Program-made: the position numbers and the translations under genes
Shown here: positions 1-5,738 of the stretch, in pieces
Layout of the letters: every line of letters begins with the position of its first letter
How positions within the stretch are numbered: the stretch's first letter is position 1
NCBI GenBank assembly: GCA_964396385.1
Contig: CAYNFH010000316.1
Location: 1 to 5,738 of the forward strand
From: CAYNFH01 sp964396385
GTDB taxonomy: Bacteria > Armatimonadota > Chthonomonadetes > Chthonomonadales > CAJBBX01
Length of the DNA: 5,738 nt
Reading direction: 5' to 3'
The notes under the pieces: model-generated
The model's database searches: none
The model's input: the letters and a program-made list of their open reading frames with translations, nothing else
Told to the model about the DNA's origin: nothing

Positions 1-1127
1 TCCCGCGTAGGGAGCTGAAGACGGACGCGGCAGCCGAGGAACGCCTCCGAAAACTCGGTCGCATACCCCAGCAGTTTCCGTTCTTCCGGCAACAGCTCTG
101 AATGGGTGAGCATCCAGATCGGGAGTAGCTGCTTGATGAACGAAAGGTAGTCGTATCCCGCCAGAGCCTCGTGGCGCGCCGCGGTCGTCAGCACAGTCTG
201 CCGGCTGAGGTGAATGTCGGTCACAGGCCGCTCGACGAACAGGGAGCGGAGGATGGGCGGCGGAACGCTGTCGATCAGCCTGTTGCCGAGCTCCCTGTCC
301 ATCTTCACCAGCCCGAACCGGATCGGATAGACTGGATGGCCTCCAAAGAACTCCTTGCTCAGTGCCTGGGCCACCACAAAGCTGCCCGATCGCGGTTCCA
401 GATAGGCTTTAGAGAACGGCTCGGCATGGATCTGCAGAAACACCCAACGCGCGGCGCAGTCCAGCTTCCAACCCAGCTTACCGCGGAGCTCCGCCACAGA
501 GATGCTAGTCGTCCGCTCGCACCGGCGACAGTACACTGCTGCCGTCCCCTGAAGTACGCGCTCGAGTTGGGTCTCGTCGATGTATTCGCAGCGCGGGCAG
601 ATAGGCGCGAAGGGCCTCTCCAGGTGATAGTCTGGGAACCGTTCCGCCAGAAACCGCTCAATCTCCTCCATCCGCTCGAATACGGTTCGCACGTAGGGCT
701 CGTAGACCCGGTGGGCGTAGAGAGCGGCCGTGGAAACGAGCGTGGGATAGCATCCGAGGGTGTGGAGTCGTGCGACGAGCGCCATCTCAAACCGGTCTGA
801 ATACGAGGCGAACTCTTCCCAAGGATCCGGGAGCAGTGCGATAGGCTTGCCGCACCAGCCTTCGAGCCTCCTCAACATCGCCTCGTCCTTGTTCACCGCG
901 ACCCGAAGCTGCCGGTAGTTCAAAGGATCGAGGCTGTCGTCGATGATCGAGAGATAGACGGTGTGGCCGGCTGCCCTGAGATGGCGGGCGGTCTCGTCCG
1001 CCACCAGGTACTCGCGCAGGTTGCGCTCGTCGCCTAGGTACGCACAGGTCGCGCCGGTGGCGATGTGGACGATGGGCCGATCCGAGAACTGCGCGAGGGC
1101 AGCCGCATAAGGGGACACGCTCTGCAT
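1..1127 (-). CDS. Class I lysyl-tRNA synthetase-like protein, degenerate active-site motifs, C-terminus cut by window edge
   Basis: The frame opens at an ATG (complement of 1125-1127) and stays open for 375 codons to the left edge, so the C-terminal end is missing. The AAGGAAGGAA Shine-Dalgarno five bases upstream decides the start. By eye it follows class I LysRS. A Rossmann start is followed by a paired Asp (DD, residues 63-64). A zinc ribbon has C177-x2-C180 and C200-x2-C203. Next comes the family block GKLGWKLDCAARW (217-228), then AEPFSK (235-240), which in true enzymes reads roughly as W-x-V/I-D-W-x-A-R-W and EPFGKDH. The signatures are eroded. HIGH appears as YLGD (30-33), with a few extra residues before NLRE. 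KMSSS appears as KMDRE (275-279). EPFGKDH has become EPFSKAY. Canonical LysRS-I is about 500-550 residues, so much of the anticodon-binding helical part would lie beyond the edge. It is probably not the housekeeping synthetase. It may be a repurposed amino-acid-activating or aminoacyl-transfer protein. It is transcribed divergently from the methyltransferase gene. The family assignment is fairly sure; the activity is unknown. Confidence 0.8.
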   Translation of the reverse strand, partial: MQSVSPYAAALAQFSDRPIVHIATGATCAYLGDERNLREYLVADETARHLRAAGHTVYLSIIDDSLDPLNYRQLRVAVNKDEAMLRRLEGWCGKPIALLPDPWEEFASYSDRFEMALVARLHTLGCYPTLVSTAALYAHRVYEPYVRTVFERMEEIERFLAERFPDYHLERPFAPICPRCEYIDETQLERVLQGTAAVYCRRCERTTSISVAELRGKLGWKLDCAARWVFLQIHAEPFSKAYLEPRSGSFVVAQALSKEFFGGHPVYPIRFGLVKMDRELGNRLIDSVPPPILRSLFVERPVTDIHLSRQTVLTTAARHEALAGYDYLSFIKQLLPIWMLTHSELLPEERKLLGYATEFSEAFLGCRVRLQLPTR

Positions 1128-1132
1128 TCGAG

Positions 1133-1142
1133 TTCCTTCCTT
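1133..1142 (-). promoter_or_regulatory. Ribosome binding site of the LysRS-like gene
   Basis: On the minus strand AAGGAAGGAA lies five bases before the ATG at 1127. An in-frame GTG exists further upstream without a comparable site, so this motif supports the ATG as the start. Confidence 0.6.
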
Positions 1143-1277
1143 ACGACTTTCAGTTGCCCCAGTCACTGTTACGGGCGGGCAGTCAATTCATGCGCGAGCG
1201 TCGGCTGGGTCCGCGGGCTCGCAGCAGGCTGCCGGGCATCCCTGATTGGTTATCGGTACATTTACCGGGGCTCTTTA

Positions 1278-1299
1278 GGGCAAGGCTGTAGCCTTGACC
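1278..1299. repeat. Imperfect palindrome, REP-like or operator-like
   Basis: GGGCAAGGCT pairs with AGCCTTGACC around a GT centre: a ten-base stem with one mismatch (G1280 against A1297). The inner seven pairs are perfect. There is no T-run, so it is not an intrinsic terminator. It could be a dispersed genomic palindrome, a regulator site or a leader hairpin. Only one copy is visible in the window. Confidence 0.4.
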
Positions 1300-1411
1300 G
1301 GGATAGGATCCGGGGGTGCGATTGGGTCGCGAGCCGCACGCTACGGCTGCGCGCGTAATCCATTGCGTCGGGGCAAGTGGAGACAGTACGTAAAGATATG
1401 TTACCTAACGG

Positions 1412-1420
1412 TGGTACAAT
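1412..1420 (+). promoter_or_regulatory. Possible extended -10 promoter for the methyltransferase operon
   Basis: TGGTACAAT fits an extended -10 element (TG-n followed by a TATAAT-like hexamer, five of six matching). It lies about 60 bases before the methyltransferase start in an AT-richer patch of an otherwise GC-rich sequence. No good TTGACA-like -35 box is present at 17 bases, which extended -10 promoters can tolerate. The call rests on the motif alone. Confidence 0.35.
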
Positions 1421-1463
1421 ATCCTGCCCCGATGCGTCCGTCTAGCGTGCAAGGAAGTAATAC

Positions 1464-1469
1464 AGGAGG
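1464..1469 (+). promoter_or_regulatory. Ribosome binding site of the methyltransferase gene
   Basis: A perfect AGGAGG lies 12 bases before the ATG at 1482, longer than the usual 5-9. No nearer in-frame start codon exists, so the ATG at 1482 stands. An upstream TCCTG (1422-1426) could pair with CAGGA (1463-1467), but five pairs are too few to claim regulation. Confidence 0.6.
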
Positions 1470-1481
1470 ATTCTGCGCACT

Positions 1482-2279
1482 ATGGCCGTAGAGCAGGCAC
1501 CGATCGTCTATTCGGACTGGAGCGAGTGGAGGCCCGGAGACTACCTGGCGGAGTACTATGCCGAGGTGATGCCGGACGAACGCTTCGCGATGGAATTTCT
1601 GGTTGAGTCGCTCCGGGAGGTAGACGAGGTTCCGGTGGCGCTGGACTTTGGATGTGGTCCCACCGCCCATCACCTGTTCCCGCTGGTGCCCAAGGCACAA
1701 GAGATCCATCTCGCCGAATACCTGGCGGCCAACCGAGAGGAAGTAGAGCGCTGGATCACCGGCGCGCTGAACGCGTTCAGTTGGCGGGAATTCGCGCTGG
1801 AGACGCTCCGGCTGGAAGGCCTTCTGGAGCCTTCCACCCACGCAGCCGCTCAGAGGGAAAAGCTTACGCGCTCCCGCATCACGCGCGTCCTGCCCGGGGA
1901 TGCCGGAGAGACCGACCCGCTGGGCGCTGATATGCGCGGCTTCTACCCGCTGGTGACCACCCACTACTGCGCGGAAGGCGCCACAAACTCCAAAAGCACG
2001 TGGGAGCGATACATGCGCAACATCTGCTCCCTGGTTGCGCCCGGCGGAATGATCATTTTATCGGCTTGCGGCGCCGCTGACTTCTACATGGTGGGTGAGC
2101 GCCGCTTTCCATGTGCCGGAGTCACCGCCCAGGATATCCTAGGCAGCCTCTCGGACAATGGCTTCGGTAACATCGACCTCCGGGTGCGGCAGGTGCCCGA
2201 CCACTCCGAGCAAGGCTACAGCAGCGTCCTCTTCACCCGGGCTGAGAAGCAGTTGGCGCCTCCCCCGGGGGCTCAATGA
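1482..2279 (+). CDS. SAM-dependent methyltransferase, NNMT/PNMT/TEMT family
   Basis: The 265-residue protein is about the length of human nicotinamide N-methyltransferase, and the family resemblance runs along its whole length. The N-terminal W-x-P-x-DYLAEYY segment (about residues 16-24) corresponds to the NPRDYLxxYY region of NNMT. Motif I for S-adenosylmethionine is DFGCGPTAHHL (55-65). An Asp/Glu-Y segment (LAEY) follows at the second strand, then the VERWITGALNAFSW stretch, which resembles the family's LxKWLxxxPxAFDW. Near the C-terminus are the APGG turn, FYMVGERRF (about 201-209; NNMT has YYMIGEQKF) and a closing LFTRAEK strand. Members methylate amines, pyridines or thioethers of small molecules in the cytosol, so N-methylation of an amine is the most likely role; the substrate cannot be read. 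It is the first gene of a plus-strand run, and its stop overlaps the start of the next gene (ATGA), suggesting translational coupling. Confidence 0.9.
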   Translation: MAVEQAPIVYSDWSEWRPGDYLAEYYAEVMPDERFAMEFLVESLREVDEVPVALDFGCGPTAHHLFPLVPKAQEIHLAEYLAANREEVERWITGALNAFSWREFALETLRLEGLLEPSTHAAAQREKLTRSRITRVLPGDAGETDPLGADMRGFYPLVTTHYCAEGATNSKSTWERYMRNICSLVAPGGMIILSACGAADFYMVGERRFPCAGVTAQDILGSLSDNGFGNIDLRVRQVPDHSEQGYSSVLFTRAEKQLAPPPGAQ

Positions 2280-3721
2280 GGTTGCAAGGGGACTCTTGCG
2301 GCATCCCTTCTATTGGCGAGCACTGGCCCCTCACGAGCCGTCTCTGGGGCGAGCCCTCCGGTCGCGGTAATCCCCACGCCGCGGTTTCCCCTATCGACGG
2401 CAAATGCATGCAGGTTGTCGATCTGCTCGACCAGGCCGAGCTTCAGCGGCTTGCGGCTCCCGCTCGAACGCCGGCCGTACTTGGAAACCTGGATCTGGGT
2501 GCGCTCTGCTCTAGGCTAGCCTGCGCGCTGATGGCACTCCGGAGTCCCCTTCAGGAGGCGCTCCAGCTCGAGACCGGTTTCGTGACGAGTGACTGCGCCG
2601 AGTTGATCGAAGTCGCTCTGGCATATGTCCAGGGAATCCCCGCCAGCCTGAACAGTACACCTTTAACGGCCCCGTTCACTGCCGGATACTGGGACGGACA
2701 GGCTGAACGCAAGATCTCCATTGTGGCGCCATCGTTCGGCACGATCGCGGCCATACTGCCCCAGAACGCTTTCCTGCTCCTCGCACTAACGTGCATGCTC
2801 AATGGGCTGGCCGGTGGCAGCCGCGTTATTCTACGGGCGCCGCTCCAGTCGGCCCGTTCGGCAGCCATCCTTGCCGCGGCACTGGACATGGCCGAGCTGC
2901 CTCGCGGTCTTGTCAGCATCGCGGCTGCACGAGCACGAGAGTTCCTGCACGCCATCTATGAGTCGCCGCTACCTTGCCTCATCCACTATATGGGCGCTTC
3001 ACGCACGGGCGCGGAGGTCCTTCGGGACGGGCTACTTAACGGCAAGTTTGTGCTGGTAGACGGCGACGGGAATGTGTGGGTTTACGTCGACGGGAATGCG
3101 GACGTAGGAGTCGCGGAGAGGATTCTGACTTCAGGCAGCCTCCGCTACAACGGGCAGACCTGCACCTCGGTAAACGGGGCATACATTCATCCGGACATCT
3201 ACCCAGCGCTCAGGGCGCGGTTGCTTCAACGGTGGTCCACTCTTCGGGCCGGGGACCCGCGCTGGGAGGATCCAGACGTCGGGCCTCTCTTCGACGAGCA
3301 GCAGGCTGAGCACTGTGAGGAGCGTCTCCGCGCGAGCGGCGGCAAGGTCCTGGTGGGCTGCCGGCGCGTACGGGCGCTCCTGTCCCCGACTCTTGTGGAG
3401 TCGCCGAACCCGGACAGCGACCTCGTGCGCGAAGGCATCTTCGGATGCGGGTTGTGGATCGCTCCCGGCTCACGGGAACAGTTTGCCTCAGCCTGGCCCG
3501 GGAACCGCTACCCGCTCTGCGCAGCGGTCCTGTCTCCTGACCAAGACCCTTCGTGGCTCGAAGACCTTCCGGCGGTCGCAAGGCTCGTCCTGAACGGCGA
3601 CCCCAGCGTAGAGCATGTGTTCGAGCCGTGGGGAGCCTACGCAGGCAGCGGCGTCAACCCTGTCAGTCCATGGGCGGCCAAGTACAGGCGTATGGTCCAG
3701 TTGGACTCCAGATCAACCTGA
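2276..3721 (+). CDS. Aldehyde dehydrogenase superfamily protein with altered active-site residues
   Basis: The 481-residue protein has the ALDH fold order. The nucleotide-binding half contains LPQNAF (161-166), where canonical enzymes have PWNFP, then VILRAP (184-189) and MGASRTG (239-245). The catalytic Cys is C296 in NGQTC. Numbered against human ALDH2, spacings are exact: N164 to R187 matches N169 to K192 (23), R187 to G240 matches K192 to G245 (53), and D262 to C296 matches E268 to C302 (34). The Cys and Asn are kept, the general-base Glu is Asp, and the cofactor Lys is Arg. The usual EEIFGPV reads REGIFGC (385-391), so the Glu that binds nicotinamide ribose is Gly. It may oxidise an aldehyde or act as an acylating reductase. 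The ATG at 2276 overlaps the previous stop. The first ~44 residues look unlike ALDH, so M45 (2408) is an alternative start, although no good ribosome site precedes it. No specific substrate is evident. Confidence 0.88.
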   Translation: MRLQGDSCGIPSIGEHWPLTSRLWGEPSGRGNPHAAVSPIDGKCMQVVDLLDQAELQRLAAPARTPAVLGNLDLGALCSRLACALMALRSPLQEALQLETGFVTSDCAELIEVALAYVQGIPASLNSTPLTAPFTAGYWDGQAERKISIVAPSFGTIAAILPQNAFLLLALTCMLNGLAGGSRVILRAPLQSARSAAILAAALDMAELPRGLVSIAAARAREFLHAIYESPLPCLIHYMGASRTGAEVLRDGLLNGKFVLVDGDGNVWVYVDGNADVGVAERILTSGSLRYNGQTCTSVNGAYIHPDIYPALRARLLQRWSTLRAGDPRWEDPDVGPLFDEQQAEHCEERLRASGGKVLVGCRRVRALLSPTLVESPNPDSDLVREGIFGCGLWIAPGSREQFASAWPGNRYPLCAAVLSPDQDPSWLEDLPAVARLVLNGDPSVEHVFEPWGAYAGSGVNPVSPWAAKYRRMVQLDSRST

Positions 3722-3737
3722 AAGAGACACCATCGGA

Positions 3738-5435
3738 ATGAGCTCCGGACGTGCCGCGGTCAGACTCCTGATCGCCGCCTTTACCCTCACCATCTGCTTC
3801 GCAGTCATCCTGGCATGCGCCAGGCCCAATCCCCGCTCCGCCGCGCTTCCGCGCGCTGCCATGCGCAAGCGTTGGCTGTTCATCTGGCGCAACATGAGCG
3901 ATCGCAAAGAGGTCGATAGAATGATCGCCCGCTTCCCTCGGGCCCACGCCGATGGGTACAACGGGGTCGTCTTTTCGCACGACATCGCGCCTGAGAAGGC
4001 TCCGGAGCTCCGGCAGGCGGCCAGGAAGTACGGACTGGACCTCATCGTCGTCGTCATGGGCGGCGGGCACGACCGCAACTACGTTGAGGGGGTCCTTTCC
4101 AAGGATGCCCTGTTCGTAGCGCACGGTGGCACCGCCTCCGTCCAGCCGGACAACCCCACCCGCGTGCTCAACGGCGACTTCGAGGATGTTTCCGGGAACC
4201 ACTTCAGCGGCTGGACGCTCCAGGACGACGAGGGCGTCACCACCTATGCCGATCACCAGGTCGTCCACAGCGGAAAGACCTCCCTGCGTATGGAGAGCAT
4301 CGGCAAGAACTCCGCCCACCACGCGCGGTTGGCCCAGCCCCTGAAGCTCCAGCCCTACCGGCAGTACCGCATCTCCTTCTGGGTCAAAACCCAGGACCTG
4401 GTCCCGGCAGACCCGGAAGTGAAGGTCCTCACCAGCGACGCGCGGGATGAGATATCATTCGAGACGTTTCATGCCGCAAGGACCCAGGACTGGACCCATT
4501 ACGATCTGGTCTTCAATAGCCTGGACCATACGGACGCCATGCTCTATCTGGGCTCCTGGAGTGGGAGAGACGGCAGGCTCTGGTGGGACGGCCTGCAAGT
4601 GGAGGAGATCGGGCTCGTTAACGTGCTGCGGCGTCCCGGTTGTCCCGTTACCGTCCGGGGCGAAAACGGTACCACCTATATCGAGGGCGCCGACTACGAG
4701 AAGATTGTGGATCCTCAGCTCCATCCGTGGCATGCATTCCATGAGCAGCCCGTCATCAAGCTGACCCCGAACACCAGGATCCACGAGGGCGAGCGGTTGC
4801 GCGTGAGCTACTACCATCCGCTCATCATCTACGACGATCGGATTACCTGGTGCGTCACGGAGCCGAAAGTCTTCGAGGATTGGCGCGAGGACGTGAAGCG
4901 CGTTAACGACCTGCTTCACCCCGCCGGCTTCCTGATGTCCCACGACGAGATGCGCGTTATGAACCAGTGTGCGCTGTGCCAGAGCATGCACAAAACTCCA
5001 GGGCAGCTCCTCGCGTGGAACGTGCATAAGGCTGCTCAGATCATCCGTGACATTAGGCCGGACGCCGAGATCTGGGTCTGGAACGACATGTTCGATCCCA
5101 TGCACAACGCCAAAGACCACTACTATGCGGTCAACGGTTCGCTCGAAGGCTCCTGGAAGGGGCTCGACCCGGGCATCGGCATCGTGAATTGGGCCGGCCA
5201 CCTCAAGGGCAAGAACTGCCAGTTCTTCGCGGATCTGGGCCTGAAGCAGATCCTGTCCGGCTACTACGACTCGGATGAGGATGGCTCCGCCATCCAGGAG
5301 TGGATCGACGCCACAAGGAAAGTTCACGGAATCGTGGGCGCGATGTACACGACCTGGGAGGACAAGTACGACGCCATGGACGCGTGGGCCCAGCGCGCCT
5401 GGGGCGGCGGAAAGGTAATCGCAACCCACCACTAG
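3738..5435 (+). CDS. Probable lipoprotein: TIM-barrel glycoside-hydrolase-like protein with inserted carbohydrate-binding-like domain
   Basis: I chose the ATG at 3738, giving 565 residues, because it directly precedes a signal sequence: R5 and R9, a hydrophobic stretch (10-26) and ILAC with C27 as the lipidation site. An upstream in-frame ATG at 3615 would overlap the ALDH gene and bury the signal. Barrel-like strands begin at KRWLFIW (44-50), YNGVVFSHD and LDLIVVVMG. The barrel is then interrupted by a jelly-roll module (about 143-292) that opens VLNGDFE, contains HSGKTSLRM and closes LWWDGLQVEEIG, as in CBM4/9-type galactose-binding-like domains. A short beta-rich segment (about 293-375) follows. 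The barrel then resumes with FLMSHDEMR (D403-E404, a candidate acidic pair recalling the Asp-Glu of GH20), IWVWNDMFDP (445-454), IVNWAGH and MYTTWEDKYDAMD. It probably acts on glycans outside the cytoplasmic membrane. The substrate and family number are unclear. The gene follows the ALDH stop by 16 bases and may share its transcript. Confidence 0.85.
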   Translation: MSSGRAAVRLLIAAFTLTICFAVILACARPNPRSAALPRAAMRKRWLFIWRNMSDRKEVDRMIARFPRAHADGYNGVVFSHDIAPEKAPELRQAARKYGLDLIVVVMGGGHDRNYVEGVLSKDALFVAHGGTASVQPDNPTRVLNGDFEDVSGNHFSGWTLQDDEGVTTYADHQVVHSGKTSLRMESIGKNSAHHARLAQPLKLQPYRQYRISFWVKTQDLVPADPEVKVLTSDARDEISFETFHAARTQDWTHYDLVFNSLDHTDAMLYLGSWSGRDGRLWWDGLQVEEIGLVNVLRRPGCPVTVRGENGTTYIEGADYEKIVDPQLHPWHAFHEQPVIKLTPNTRIHEGERLRVSYYHPLIIYDDRITWCVTEPKVFEDWREDVKRVNDLLHPAGFLMSHDEMRVMNQCALCQSMHKTPGQLLAWNVHKAAQIIRDIRPDAEIWVWNDMFDPMHNAKDHYYAVNGSLEGSWKGLDPGIGIVNWAGHLKGKNCQFFADLGLKQILSGYYDSDEDGSAIQEWIDATRKVHGIVGAMYTTWEDKYDAMDAWAQRAWGGGKVIATHH

Positions 5436-5476
5436 ACGGCCTGCTCACCCAGCGACTCGTTCACGCCCTCCCGCAT

Positions 5477-5529
5477 GAGAGTGCCAGGGAGGGGCGACAG
5501 AGAACCAGTCGCCCCTCCCTGGCACTCTC
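5477..5529. terminator. Perfect 22-bp hairpin, probable transcription terminator
   Basis: The arms 5477-5498 and 5508-5529 are exact reverse complements, GC-rich, with a nine-base loop (AGAGAACCA). The hairpin begins about 40 bases after the lipoprotein stop, where the operon would end. No T-run follows on the plus strand (CTCCATG), nor an A-run on the left, so it is not a textbook Rho-independent terminator. It may stop transcription by itself, stabilise the 3' end of the mRNA, or be a copy of a dispersed palindromic repeat. Confidence 0.6.
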
Positions 5530-5738
5530 TCCATGTCTCCATGACTAACGCGGAACCGGCTGTATGTCCGGTTATCTAGCTTGCCTCTTGGCCCTCGGAA
5601 CCGGGCCGAAACTTTCTGTCACCGTAGCCTCGTGCCCCGATTTATACCTGTTGCCTGGTGAACAATCTGGCGTCAATAGAGTCAGCAAGCAATGAGATCA
5701 TGGCCCTGCCGTGTGAGGGCCCCTATAGAAGGGAGATC
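5530..5738. other. Non-coding tail with small inverted repeats
   Basis: I see no gene here on either strand. Small inverted repeats occur: AACCGG/CCGGTT (5554-5559 with 5568-5573), GGCCC/GGGCC (5590-5594 with 5603-5607) and GGCCCT/AGGGCC (5702-5707 with 5716-5721). GGGAG near the right edge (5731-5735) could be the ribosome site of a gene starting just outside the window, but this cannot be tested here. Confidence 0.45.

Larger units (their letters stand above)
1128..1481. other. Divergent intergenic region with several short hairpins
   Basis: These 354 bases separate the two divergent genes and hold no convincing coding region. Short plus-strand frames across it match no family I recognise and lack good ribosome sites. 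It contains three inverted repeats in close order: CGGTA/TACCG (1254-1258 with 1263-1267), a longer one at 1278-1299, and AGCCG/CGGCT (1332-1336 with 1344-1348). On the minus strand TTGACT (complement of 1181-1186) resembles a -35 box for the LysRS-like gene, but no good -10 follows at 16-18 bases. Promoters for both directions must lie here if the genes are not read through from elsewhere. Confidence 0.6.

Noticed and set aside
171..800. Open frame of 209 codons on the plus strand
   Set aside because: It lies opposite the LysRS-like gene, has low-complexity composition rich in Arg, His and Pro, and resembles no family. It is a shadow of GC-rich codon use.
1065..1358. Small open frame of 97 codons in the intergenic region
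   Set aside because: Its start overlaps the LysRS-like gene on the other strand, it lacks a ribosome site, and its composition is unlike a folded protein.
1405..1430. GGTGGTAC, similar to part of the T-box riboswitch core
   Set aside because: The full AGGGTGGNACCGCG core is not present, no specifier stem is visible upstream and no terminator follows. The same bases are better read as an extended -10 promoter.
3615..3737. Upstream start for the lipoprotein gene at 3615
   Set aside because: It would overlap the last 107 bases of the ALDH gene and place a non-hydrophobic stretch before the signal sequence. The ATG at 3738 fits the signal and the gene spacing.
4455..5432. Open frame of 325 codons on the minus strand
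   Set aside because: It lies opposite the lipoprotein gene, whose domains and signal sequence are recognisable. The reverse frame shows no motifs and is a codon-bias shadow.
1..5738. CRISPR arrays, tRNA or rRNA genes, transposase genes
   Set aside because: No regularly spaced repeats, cloverleaf-like sequences, rRNA signatures or transposase motifs were seen on either strand by reading.

Overview
The window is GC-rich bacterial DNA. Purine-rich Shine-Dalgarno sites precede the first two genes, and an exported protein carries a lipoprotein-type signal. I cannot name the phylum. The large secreted glycosidase-like protein with an internal carbohydrate-binding-like domain suggests a free-living, polysaccharide-using lineage of the kind often seen in environmental genomes, but that is only inference.

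Layout: (1) Bases 1-1127, minus strand, hold a long frame that runs off the left edge. It reads as a class I lysyl-tRNA synthetase-like protein with zinc-ribbon cysteines and a recognisable catalytic core, but with eroded HIGH and KMSKS signatures. (2) Bases 1128-1481 are a divergent intergenic region with several short hairpins, a possible extended -10 promoter and an AGGAGG site. (3) Bases 1482-2279, plus strand, encode an S-adenosylmethionine methyltransferase of the NNMT/PNMT/TEMT type. (4) Bases 2276-3721, plus strand, overlap the previous gene by ATGA and encode an aldehyde dehydrogenase superfamily protein. It keeps the catalytic Cys but has substitutions at other classic positions. (5) Bases 3738-5435, plus strand, begin 16 bases further on and encode a probable lipoprotein: a TIM-barrel glycoside-hydrolase-like protein with a jelly-roll carbohydrate-binding-like insert. 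(6) Bases 5436-5738 hold a perfect 22-bp hairpin, probably the end of the transcript, followed by non-coding sequence with small hairpins.

How they may work together: a degenerate synthetase-like protein, a small-molecule methyltransferase and a divergent aldehyde dehydrogenase side by side look like part of a small-molecule biosynthetic locus. In such a locus an amino acid or acyl group could be activated, reduced or oxidised, and methylated. The product is unknown, and the left-hand part of the locus is outside the window. The lipoprotein is close enough to be co-transcribed, but its predicted function does not obviously belong to the same pathway.
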